This document shows, piece after piece, positions 1-5,096 of a stretch of DNA of 6,040 nucleotides. Numbering within the stretch: position 1 is the stretch's first letter; the number at the start of each line of letters is the position of its first letter. The notes under the pieces are model-generated. The model worked only from the letters and a program-made list of their open reading frames with translations. It did no database searches and had not been told where the DNA came from. Position numbers and translations under genes: made by a program. Origin of the DNA: Candidatus Paceibacter sp. (GTDB taxonomy: Bacteria; Patescibacteriota; Patescibacteriia; SG8-24; DYFX01); assembly GCA_020724945.1 (NCBI GenBank), contig DYFX01000058.1, positions 1-6,040 of the forward strand, read 5' to 3'.

Positions 1-377
1 AGCGGCAGGATGCGCTTCGGATCGGACTTGCGGAGCGCCTCGATGACGCGCTCCCGGCGCCGGTGGTCGAGGAGCTGGATCAGGTCGACCGCTTCGTCGG
101 ATTCGACGCCTCCGATGAACGCCAGGAAACGGTCGCGGCCGAGCTTCGCGAGCATCTTCCGCCGCACGTGCGGACTGACTTCCCAGATGACCCGCGCGAG
201 CTTGGCGTCGTCGAGCAGCGCGAGAACCTGAAGCTGCTCCCCTTCGGAGAGGTTGTTGACGATGACGGCGAGCTCTTCGGGCCGGATGGCCTTCAACGCC
301 TCGCGGAGGATGGCGTCGTCGCGTCCGAAGAAGGTCTTGAAGGTCTTGGCGAGCGGGCTCAACTTGTGGAGCGGCAT
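1..377 (-). CDS. MgtE-type magnesium transporter N-terminal domain, partial (3' end beyond left edge)
   Basis: The gene reads leftwards from the ATG at 377-375 and stays open to the window edge, giving 125 residues. What is visible is a set of short helical repeats typical of the MgtE intracellular N domain: a Pro-Glu-Glu-Leu-Ala unit near residue 33, a Leu-Ser-x-x-Glu unit near 43, then repeated amphipathic leucine helices, and a 'SDEAVDLIQLLD' segment at 93-104. In the MgtE family this superhelix precedes a CBS pair and a five-helix Mg2+ channel, and it closes the pore when cytosolic Mg2+ is high. The CBS and membrane parts would lie left of the window, so a stand-alone MgtE_N/CBS protein cannot be excluded. 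No Shine-Dalgarno is visible before the ATG. The gene is divergent from the exported-protein gene at 416. Domain call firm, full-length transporter identity inferred. Confidence 0.82.
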   Translation of the reverse strand, partial: MPLHKLSPLAKTFKTFFGRDDAILREALKAIRPEELAVIVNNLSEGEQLQVLALLDDAKLARVIWEVSPHVRRKMLAKLGRDRFLAFIGGVESDEAVDLIQLLDHRRRERVIEALRKSDPKRILP

Positions 378-395
378 ATCGGCGCGTGTTCCCGT

Positions 396-409
396 CCAGT
401 GTATACTGG
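396..409. promoter_or_regulatory. Divergent promoter region with small dyad around a TATACT -10 box
   Basis: Positions 396-409 form an inverted repeat, CCAGT-4 bases-ACTGG. On the plus strand a perfect -10 hexamer TATACT lies at 402-407, 8 bases before the ATG at 416, so transcription should begin at or next to that ATG. On the minus strand the same bases read TATACA (405-400), a possible -10 for the MgtE-like gene, which would leave a leader of about 16 bases. No -35 consensus is seen. The dyad could be an operator or simply a consequence of two back-to-back -10 boxes. Confidence 0.55.
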
Positions 410-415
410 ATGCAC

Positions 416-862
416 ATGCGCCACAATGCGAAAATCACCCTGTGGACGGCCGCGCTCCTCGCCTTGTCGGCGGGGGCCGTTCTCGCGGCCGCTCCGGAAC
501 CCCTTGAAGTGACGGCCGACGATCTTGTCGCCGCCGGCGTCGCGGAGGTCGTCGAGGTCGCCCCCGCCGGCGACCGCTTCGCCCCGCCCGTGAAATATTT
601 CCGGTCGCCCGAAAGGCTCTCCGAAGCCGACGCCAAGAAGGATTGCGCCGATTGCGCCGACCTGATCGCGGTCTACGCCGTCGAATCCCCGACCGTCCCC
701 GGCTGGCACTCCGAGAAATCCCAGCAGTTCGTGAAGGTCGGAGGCCGCCTCCAGCTCCGCACCTACATCCCGTCGACCAAGCGCATCGTCACCGTCACGG
801 CCGTGAGCGAGACGACGATGCGGAAGATCTCCGCGCATCTCGTCCAGAAGTTCTCGAAATGA
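416..862 (+). CDS. Small exported protein of unknown function with a CxxC motif
   Basis: This is a 148-residue protein that I do not recognise. It starts with a clear signal peptide: Arg and Lys at positions 2-6, a hydrophobic stretch at about 7-23, and a likely signal peptidase I site after Ala24 (V-L-A) or Ala26. The mature part of about 124 residues is mixed charged/hydrophobic and contains one Cys-Ala-Asp-Cys pair (C77, C80), which could form a disulphide or bind a metal. The C-terminal half is rich in beta-prone Thr/Val segments and ends in a basic helix. I chose the ATG at 416 over the in-frame GTG at 386 and ATG at 410 because the -10 box at 402-407 lies between them and because the signal peptide is best proportioned from 416. 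It is followed directly by a hairpin terminator. Export is well supported; function is unknown. Confidence 0.78.
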   Translation: MRHNAKITLWTAALLALSAGAVLAAAPEPLEVTADDLVAAGVAEVVEVAPAGDRFAPPVKYFRSPERLSEADAKKDCADCADLIAVYAVESPTVPGWHSEKSQQFVKVGGRLQLRTYIPSTKRIVTVTAVSETTMRKISAHLVQKFSK

Positions 863-864
863 AA

Positions 865-893
865 CGCACGCCCTAGGCGTGCGGTTCTTTTTT
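865..893 (+). terminator. Rho-independent terminator, probably bidirectional
   Basis: A perfect 8-bp stem pairs 865-872 (CGCACGCC) with 876-883 (GGCGTGCG) across a three-base loop, and is followed on the plus strand by GTTCTTTTTT at 884-893. It starts 3 bases after the stop of the exported-protein gene. Read on the minus strand, the same stem is followed by a shorter T-rich run (TTTCATTTC), so it may also end the GH1 transcript. The TAG stop of the GH1 gene (875-873) is exactly the tri-loop. Confidence 0.88.
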
Positions 894-2207
894 GGCGTGG
901 ACGCCCGTCGGCAGGGGCTCGTACGGCTGGTCCACCGCGTGGCCGATGTACCGGAGCATCTCGTGCGGCAGGCCGTTGTCCTCGCAGATGGCCTTGAAGA
1001 CGCTGTAGCTTCCGCGCGGCGTGCGCGCGAGGGTGCCGCCGGCGAAGTCCACCTCGACGAGTCCGAACTTGGCGGCGTAGCCCTTCTCCCATTCCCAGTT
1101 GTCGATCAGCGACCAGAAGAAGTAGCCGCGCACGTCGACGCCGGACTGTACCGCGTGCCACATCTCCTTCACGACGGCCACGAGATACCGCTTGCGGCGG
1201 TCGTCGTTGGTGCTCGGCAGGCCGTTCTCGGTGATGTAGATCGGCAGCTTGTACGACTCGAAGTCCTTCAGCACGCGGAAGATGCCCTGCGGGTTCAGTT
1301 CCCAGCCGACATCGCTGGTGTCGCGCCGCTCCTTGCGCACTTCGGCGAAGAAGGTCGTCGGCGGCCAGCCGAACTTCTTGAGGCGGTAGTGGAAATAGTA
1401 GTTGATGCCGAGGAAATAGTGATACCCCCTCGTGAAGTGATAGAAGAGGTGGTTCCACCACCAATCGATGACGCGCGTGCCGACCCAATCCGTGAAGGAG
1501 TGGCTGTCGTAGGCTTCGATGGAGAGCACGTTCTGCGCCAGGCCGACCTGCGCGCCCGGACGGATGCGCTTGATGGCCCGATACGCCCTGCGATGCGCCT
1601 TGGCGAGCCGAAGCGCGACGATCTGCGAAAGCAAGGGGTTCTTCTTCTGCGGCGGCCAGCCGCCCGAAAGGTAGCCCTGGCTGATGTAGACGTTCGGCTC
1701 GTTCATCGTGTTCCACAGGTCCACGAGATCGCCGAGCTCTTCGGCGACCTTCGCCGCGTAGCGCTCGAAAAGCGCGGCGGCGCGCGGGTGCGCCCAACCG
1801 CCCTTCTCCGCGAACCACGCCGGCACCGAAAAGTGCCAGACGGTCAGCATGACCTTCATCCCGCGCTTGCGGACGGCCTCGAGCACCTTGCGATAGTGCG
1901 CGAACTCCGGCGCGGACCACTCCCCCTCCTTCGGCTCCAGCCGCGCCCACTCGACGGAGAGCCGGTGCGCGTTGTTCGACATCCCGGCGGCGAGATCGAG
2001 ATCTTCCTCGTAGCGGCGGTAGTGGTCGCAGGCGAGCCCGGACTTGGAACCGTCGCTGATCTTGCCGGGCGTCTGCTCCCACGCCCACCAGTCGGCGTTC
2101 GTATTGTTCCCTTCCACCTGATAGGCGGCCGTGGCGGTGCCCCACAGGAACCCGTCCGGAAAGTGGCGGGTCTCGTGGACATGGTGGTGGGGATGCGGGG
2201 CGGACAT
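873..2207 (-). CDS. GH1 family beta-glycosidase (beta-glucosidase-like)
   Basis: This 444-residue protein is a full-length glycoside hydrolase family 1 enzyme, a retaining hydrolase that splits terminal beta-linked sugars from small glycosides. The N-terminal family signature (FLWGTATAAYQVEG) is at 20-33, the acid/base Glu170 sits in TMNEP (167-171), and the nucleophile Glu327 in ITENG (325-329). Other conserved elements are His125 in 'WHFSVPAW', Asn-Tyr-Tyr at 269-271, the sugar-binding 'SLIDNWEW' at 366-373 and 'FGLVEVDF' at 381-388. There is no signal peptide, so it is cytoplasmic. The 15 residues before the barrel hold six histidines, which is unusual for the family. The ATG lies 7 bases after the stop of the VIT1-like gene with no Shine-Dalgarno, suggesting an operon with translation by re-initiation. 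Substrate cannot be told from sequence; glucoside, galactoside or fucoside activity are all possible. Confidence 0.93.
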   Translation of the reverse strand: MSAPHPHHHVHETRHFPDGFLWGTATAAYQVEGNNTNADWWAWEQTPGKISDGSKSGLACDHYRRYEEDLDLAAGMSNNAHRLSVEWARLEPKEGEWSAPEFAHYRKVLEAVRKRGMKVMLTVWHFSVPAWFAEKGGWAHPRAAALFERYAAKVAEELGDLVDLWNTMNEPNVYISQGYLSGGWPPQKKNPLLSQIVALRLAKAHRRAYRAIKRIRPGAQVGLAQNVLSIEAYDSHSFTDWVGTRVIDWWWNHLFYHFTRGYHYFLGINYYFHYRLKKFGWPPTTFFAEVRKERRDTSDVGWELNPQGIFRVLKDFESYKLPIYITENGLPSTNDDRRKRYLVAVVKEMWHAVQSGVDVRGYFFWSLIDNWEWEKGYAAKFGLVEVDFAGGTLARTPRGSYSVFKAICEDNGLPHEMLRYIGHAVDQPYEPLPTGVHAKKEPHA

Positions 2208-2214
2208 GCGCGCA

Positions 2215-2925
2215 TCAGGCGGTCAGGCCGAAGAAGTGGCCGACGACGGAGCCGATGAGGTACGCGATCAGGGCCGCGGCCGAGGCGATGAGCATCATCT
2301 CGACCGCGCTCTTCCAGCGATCGATGCCGGCGAAACGGCCCTTCAGGAAGCCGATCGCGAAAAGCGTCAGGATCGTCGCGGCGACGGACACGACGATGGC
2401 CGGCCTGACGGGAAGGAACAGGTAGGGCGCGAGCGGGACGGCGCCGCCGACGACATACGAGAAGCCCATGATGACGGCGCGCGACTTCGGTTCCTCGAGG
2501 TCGTTTCCGCCGATGCGCAGCTCCTTGGCCGTCATCTCCTCGAGCCAGAGTTCCTTGTCGGCGGTGATGCGCTTCACGAGGATCGCGATCTCGTCCTCGC
2601 TGAAGCCGCGCTGGCGGTACATCACGCGCAGCTCCTCGGTCTCCTCTTCCGGCTTCTCCTCGATCTCGCGGCGCTCGTCCTCGATGCGTTTCTCGAGCAT
2701 CTGGCGATGCGACTTGTTGGAAAGGTACGAACCCGCGGCCATCGAGAGGGCCTCGACGGCGATGATGACGAGCCCGGACAAGACGACGATCTGGCCGTTC
2801 TCGGTGCCCGCGGCGATGCCCGCGACCGCGCCCATGGTCGAGACCAGGCCGTCCTCCAGGCCGAAGACGAGCTCGCGGATCGCGTCGAGCAGCTTGCCGA
2901 AACGGCGGTGAGGGACGGAGGTCAT
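2215..2925 (-). CDS. VIT1/CCC1-family divalent metal (Fe2+/Mn2+) transporter
   Basis: This 236-residue protein matches the VIT1/CCC1 family, H+-coupled exporters that move Fe2+ or Mn2+ out of the cytosol. The first membrane helix carries 'GLEDGLVSTMGAVAG' (22-36), with Asp25 in the position of the transport-path Asp of plant VIT1. The second carries 'EALSMAAGSYLS' (58-69), with Met62 as the matching methionine. Residues about 73-140 are a charged, Glu-rich cytoplasmic helical hairpin, the family's metal-binding domain. Three more hydrophobic helices follow (about 150-170, 173-194 and 206-230), giving the usual five. The ATG at 2925 was preferred to upstream in-frame starts because the family match begins there and a TATACT -10 lies 9 bases upstream; longer versions would run into the divergent gene. 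It heads a two-gene unit with the GH1 gene. The metal is inferred from the family. Confidence 0.9.
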   Translation of the reverse strand: MTSVPHRRFGKLLDAIRELVFGLEDGLVSTMGAVAGIAAGTENGQIVVLSGLVIIAVEALSMAAGSYLSNKSHRQMLEKRIEDERREIEEKPEEETEELRVMYRQRGFSEDEIAILVKRITADKELWLEEMTAKELRIGGNDLEEPKSRAVIMGFSYVVGGAVPLAPYLFLPVRPAIVVSVAATILTLFAIGFLKGRFAGIDRWKSAVEMMLIASAAALIAYLIGSVVGHFFGLTA

Positions 2926-2934
2926 ATCATCGAG

Positions 2935-2940
2935 AGTATA
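2935..2940 (-). promoter_or_regulatory. -10 box of the VIT1-like/GH1 unit
   Basis: Read on the minus strand the hexamer is a perfect TATACT, ending 9 bases before the ATG at 2925. A weak -35-like TGTACA lies 17 bases further upstream (2963-2958 on the minus strand), inside the start of the divergent gene. The predicted transcript start is within about 1-4 bases of the start codon, so the mRNA would have almost no leader. Confidence 0.6.
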
Positions 2941-2949
2941 TGGTAGAAT
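2941..2949 (+). promoter_or_regulatory. Extended -10 promoter of the ATP-cone/nuclease gene
   Basis: TGGTAGAAT is an extended -10 (TGn plus TAGAAT at 2944-2949). It ends 7 bases before the ATG at 2957, the normal distance to a transcription start, which predicts a leaderless mRNA. It abuts the opposite-strand -10 at 2935-2940 with no base between them, so RNA polymerase probably cannot occupy both at once. No recognisable -35. Confidence 0.65.
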
Positions 2950-2956
2950 GCCGCAT

Positions 2957-3829
2957 ATGTACATCGTGAAATCCACCGGACTGACCGAACGGTTCAGCCC
3001 CGAAAAGCTCCGCGGCGGCCTCCGGAGGGCCGGCGTGCCGCGGCATCTGGTCGACCGCATCTCGAACGCCGTCGGCGAACGCGTGAAGAACGGGACGACC
3101 ACGCGCCAGATCGCGAAACTCGTCAACGACCAGCTCAAGCGCGAAAGCCGCGCGCACAGCTACCGCTATACCCTGCGCCAGGGCCTGCTGAAGCTCGGCC
3201 CGGCCGGTTTCCAGTTCGAAAAGTATGTCGGTTCCATCCTGAACGCCTACGGGTACGAGACCTCGTATCCCGAAGAGCTGCACGGCGCCTGCGTCGACCA
3301 TGAAGTCGACATCATGGCGAAGAAGGGCGGCAAGACCGTCATGATCGAGGTGAAGTTCCGCAACGACTTCGACTATTTCGTGAAGCTGCGCGATGTGATG
3401 GCCGCCTGGACGCGGTTCCAGGACCTGAAGGACGGCGCCGCGCTCGGGAAGTGTCCGAAGTTCGATTCGGTCTGGATCGTCACCAACGGCAAGATCTCGT
3501 CGCGTTCGATGAAGTTCGGCGAGTGCAAGGGCATCCGGCTGCTCGGCTGGAACTACCCCAAGGACGAGTCGTTCGCGCATTTCGTCGACCACACCGCGCT
3601 CTACCCGGTCACGGTCCTGCACGACCTCAAGCCTGACGAGCTCGCGCGCCTTTCGGACGGGAACCTGACGCTCTGCCGCGATATCGCCGTGCGCACGCCC
3701 AAGCAGCTCTCGCGCGCCACCGGACTCCGTTCGGAGCGGGCGGAATCCATCCTGCGCTCCTGCCGGATGGTCATCGATCCGGAATCGGATCCGCACGGAT
3801 CGAAGTTCAGCGCGAAACCGCGTCGGTGA
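2957..3829 (+). CDS. ATP-cone / PD-(D/E)xK nuclease fusion with helix-hairpin-helix-like tail
   Basis: This 290-residue protein has three parts. Residues about 1-80 are an ATP-cone: V-x-K-S-x-G-x-x-E-x-F at 4-13, Glu-Lys-Leu at 16-18, and helices ending in an Arg-rich 'YRYTLRQGL' stretch; this module binds (d)ATP in ribonucleotide reductases and NrdR. Residues about 86-200 form a restriction-endonuclease-like core: Glu88 in 'FEKYVG', Asp118 in 'HEVDI', and Glu131-x-Lys133 in 'MIEVKF', which together supply a full PD-(D/E)xK metal site. 'WIVTNGKISS' (173-182) is a further core strand. Residues about 246-270 ('TPKQLSRATGLRSERAESIL') look like a helix-hairpin-helix for DNA contact. I recall similar fusions annotated as ATP-cone or restriction endonuclease proteins, without a known function. 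The ATG at 2957 was chosen over the in-frame ATG at 2948, which overlaps the -10 box. No methylase lies beside it, so it is unlikely to be a classical restriction enzyme. Confidence 0.88.
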   Translation: MYIVKSTGLTERFSPEKLRGGLRRAGVPRHLVDRISNAVGERVKNGTTTRQIAKLVNDQLKRESRAHSYRYTLRQGLLKLGPAGFQFEKYVGSILNAYGYETSYPEELHGACVDHEVDIMAKKGGKTVMIEVKFRNDFDYFVKLRDVMAAWTRFQDLKDGAALGKCPKFDSVWIVTNGKISSRSMKFGECKGIRLLGWNYPKDESFAHFVDHTALYPVTVLHDLKPDELARLSDGNLTLCRDIAVRTPKQLSRATGLRSERAESILRSCRMVIDPESDPHGSKFSAKPRR

Positions 3830-4265
3830 CGAGGAAACGCGTGATGGCCGCGGCCCCGCGCGCGTCGCGGGCCGGAAGATCCTTCGCGGGATCGAAGAGG
3901 CCGTCGCCGTCGTCGCGGTGCAGGATGGCGTAATAGAAGCCGGGCACGAGTCCTCCCTCGATCGGCACGCGGAAGGTGTGCGCCTCGCCTTCGGGCAGGA
4001 GGCGGCTCGCGCCCAGGACGCGGCGCGTTCCGGCGCCCTCCGGCAGGATGGCGATGAAGGCGGGCTGCGATGTCGCCGCGTACGCCACGACCACATGCGC
4101 GCCGGCCGCCTGATCCTGCACGACGACGGCATTCCGCAAGCGGCGCAACGACGACAACGGGCTTTCGATGCCGGGGTCGTAGGTCTCGGCGAAGAGCCAA
4201 AGCACGGCCGCGCCGGCGACGAAGACGGCCGCCGCGATGCCGTACTCGTGTGGCTTCGGTCTCAT
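3807..4265 (-). CDS. Membrane-anchored DUF7282-like extracytoplasmic protein
   Basis: This 152-residue protein has a short basic N-terminus, one hydrophobic helix (about 9-26) and an extracytoplasmic domain of about 125 residues. The domain pattern resembles DUF7282: 'VVVQDQ' at 47-52, then alternating beta segments, 'VLGASRLLPEG' at 83-93, an aromatic strand 'GFYYAILHRDDGDG' at 109-122, and 'FDPAKDLPARD' at 124-134. The Asp/Gly-rich loop at 118-129 recalls calcium-binding loops but does not fit the EF-hand spacing exactly. The helix lacks a convincing cleavage site, so it is more likely a membrane anchor than a removed signal. The start has an extended -10 promoter 7 bases upstream. Its last 23 bases overlap the end of the convergent nuclease gene. 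The family has no established function; surface or cell-envelope placement is inferred from topology. Confidence 0.75.
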   Translation of the reverse strand: MRPKPHEYGIAAAVFVAGAAVLWLFAETYDPGIESPLSSLRRLRNAVVVQDQAAGAHVVVAYAATSQPAFIAILPEGAGTRRVLGASRLLPEGEAHTFRVPIEGGLVPGFYYAILHRDDGDGLFDPAKDLPARDARGAAAITRFLVTDAVSR

Positions 4266-4272
4266 ATCGGCC

Positions 4273-4281
4273 AGTATAGCA
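4273..4281 (-). promoter_or_regulatory. Extended -10 promoter of the DUF7282-like gene
   Basis: Read on the minus strand this is TGCTATACT, a consensus extended -10, ending 7 bases before the ATG at 4265. The predicted transcript begins at the ATG. The first base of the TG element is also the last base of the hairpin at 4281-4311. No -35 consensus is visible. Confidence 0.7.
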
Positions 4282-4311
4282 GACGCCTGCGCCCGATCGG
4301 CGGAGGCGTCT
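4281..4311 (-). terminator. Hairpin after the TSUP gene, possible terminator without a clear U-tract
   Basis: A perfect 8-bp outer stem pairs AGACGCCT (4281-4288) with AGGCGTCT (4304-4311). After a G-G mismatch, a 4-bp inner stem pairs 4290-4293 with 4299-4302 around a 5-base loop. It begins 6 bases after the TSUP stop codon on the minus strand. The bases following it are the extended -10 of the next gene rather than a run of T, so termination would be weak; an operator or mRNA 3'-end role is equally possible. Confidence 0.5.
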
Positions 4312-4317
4312 TCCGTC

Positions 4318-5052
4318 TCATGCCCATGGATGCCAAGCGGACGATCCGTCGATCAGGAGTCCTGAACCGACGATGAGCAGCGCGACCAGGACGACCTTCC
4401 GGAAGACCGCCTGCGGAAGCCGGCGGACGACGGCGCGGCCGACCCACGCGCCCATGAGCGAGGTGAGGAGAAGGACGGGAACATACGGCCAGACGGAAGC
4501 CGCGACGCCGTTCGCGACATAGACCGGGATGCGGGTCAGGTCGGTGGCGATGGCGATGCCGGCGGCGGTCGCGATGTAGACCTCCTTCGGCAGGAGGAAG
4601 GCCGAGAGGAAGGCGCCGCGGATGGCGCCGCCGGTGCCGATCAGTCCGGCGACGAACCCGGACGCCGCGCCGCCGGCGACGGCCGTCCCGGCGTCAGGGC
4701 GCAGATGGAGCCGCGCGCCGGCGAGCGAGGCGGCCGCGTAGACCGCGATGAAACCGCCCAGCGCCGCCTTGAGCGCGTCCTGCGGGACCCGCGCGACCAA
4801 CAAGGCCCCCAGCAGGCTGAAGACGACGCTCGGCACGCCGAAGCGCAGCAGCAGCTTCCGGTCGAGTCCCGAGCGGAAAAAGGAGACGCGCCCGAGATTG
4901 CCGAACACATGCGCGCAGGCGACCAGGAACAGCGCTTCCGGGAACGGGAAGAACAGCAGCGCGAACGGCAGGAAGATCGTCGACGAGCCGAAACCCGCGA
5001 CGGTCCCGAGGGCGTCGGAAAGGAGGGCGGCGGCGAAGAACGCGGCAGTCAT
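4318..5052 (-). CDS. TSUP (TauE/SafE) family membrane permease
   Basis: This 244-residue, very hydrophobic protein has about seven to eight membrane helices and the internal two-fold repeat of the TSUP family, which exports or imports small anions such as sulfite, sulfoacetate or other organosulfur compounds. The two family motifs are present: the first repeat has 'GTVAGFGSSTIFLP' at 16-29 and the second has 'GFVAGLIGTGGAIRGAF' at 132-148. The length is normal for the family (about 240-270). Between the halves is a short charged loop (about residues 113-121). The ATG at 5052 is fixed by an extended -10 ending 6 bases upstream. It lies between the C45 gene and the DUF7282-like gene on the same strand, but each appears to have its own promoter. 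The substrate is unknown; no sulfur metabolism genes are in view. Confidence 0.9.
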   Translation of the reverse strand: MTAAFFAAALLSDALGTVAGFGSSTIFLPFALLFFPFPEALFLVACAHVFGNLGRVSFFRSGLDRKLLLRFGVPSVVFSLLGALLVARVPQDALKAALGGFIAVYAAASLAGARLHLRPDAGTAVAGGAASGFVAGLIGTGGAIRGAFLSAFLLPKEVYIATAAGIAIATDLTRIPVYVANGVAASVWPYVPVLLLTSLMGAWVGRAVVRRLPQAVFRKVVLVALLIVGSGLLIDGSSAWHPWA

Positions 5053-5058
5053 GCCGAC

Positions 5059-5067
5059 ATCATAGCA
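5059..5067 (-). promoter_or_regulatory. Extended -10 promoter of the TSUP gene
   Basis: On the minus strand this reads TGCTATGAT, an extended -10, ending 6 bases before the ATG at 5052. The leading T is also the last base of the T-run of the preceding terminator, so terminator and promoter share a base. Predicted leaderless start; no -35 match. Confidence 0.68.
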
Positions 5068-5096
5068 AAAATCCTCGCTCGTCAGTGGAGCGAGGA
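5067..5096 (-). terminator. Rho-independent terminator of the C45 gene
   Basis: A perfect 8-bp stem pairs TCCTCGCT with AGCGAGGA (5096-5089 and 5079-5072 on the minus strand) around a 9-base loop, followed by TTTTT (5071-5067). The TGA stop codon of the C45 gene (5084-5082) lies inside the loop, so a ribosome reaching the stop would disrupt the stem. Confidence 0.85.

Noticed and set aside
386..415. GTG at 386 or ATG at 410 as start of the exported protein
   Set aside because: Both lie before the predicted transcription start, and the signal peptide is best formed from 416.
763..2145. Long minus-strand open frame in another frame across the GH1 gene and the exported-protein gene
   Set aside because: Arg/Ala-rich low-complexity translation, no motifs, and it crosses a strong terminator.
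879..2258. Long plus-strand open frame antisense to the GH1 gene
   Set aside because: It mirrors the GH1 codons; the GH1 frame has full catalytic motifs while this one shows no family pattern, no promoter and an Arg/Val/Glu-skewed composition typical of a GC-rich shadow frame.
2948..2956. ATG at 2948 as start of the ATP-cone gene
   Set aside because: It overlaps the TAGAAT -10 box; the ATG at 2957 is 7 bases downstream and begins the ATP-cone match directly.
2926..3138. N-terminal extension of the VIT1-like gene
   Set aside because: The extra 71 residues would run through the divergent promoter and the start of the ATP-cone gene and do not look like the family.
3774..3803. 8-bp inverted repeat with a 14-base loop just after the DUF7282-like stop (minus strand)
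   Set aside because: No T-run follows and it lies in the nuclease coding sequence, in a GATC/GGATCC-rich stretch; too weak to call a terminator.
2957..3829. Reading the nuclease gene as part of a restriction-modification or defence island
   Set aside because: No methyltransferase, specificity subunit, helicase or mobile-element sign is present; the neighbours are ordinary transport and enzyme genes.
3852..3873. GC-rich inverted repeat
   Set aside because: Inside the DUF7282-like coding sequence, has a bulge and no T-run; expected in GC-rich DNA.
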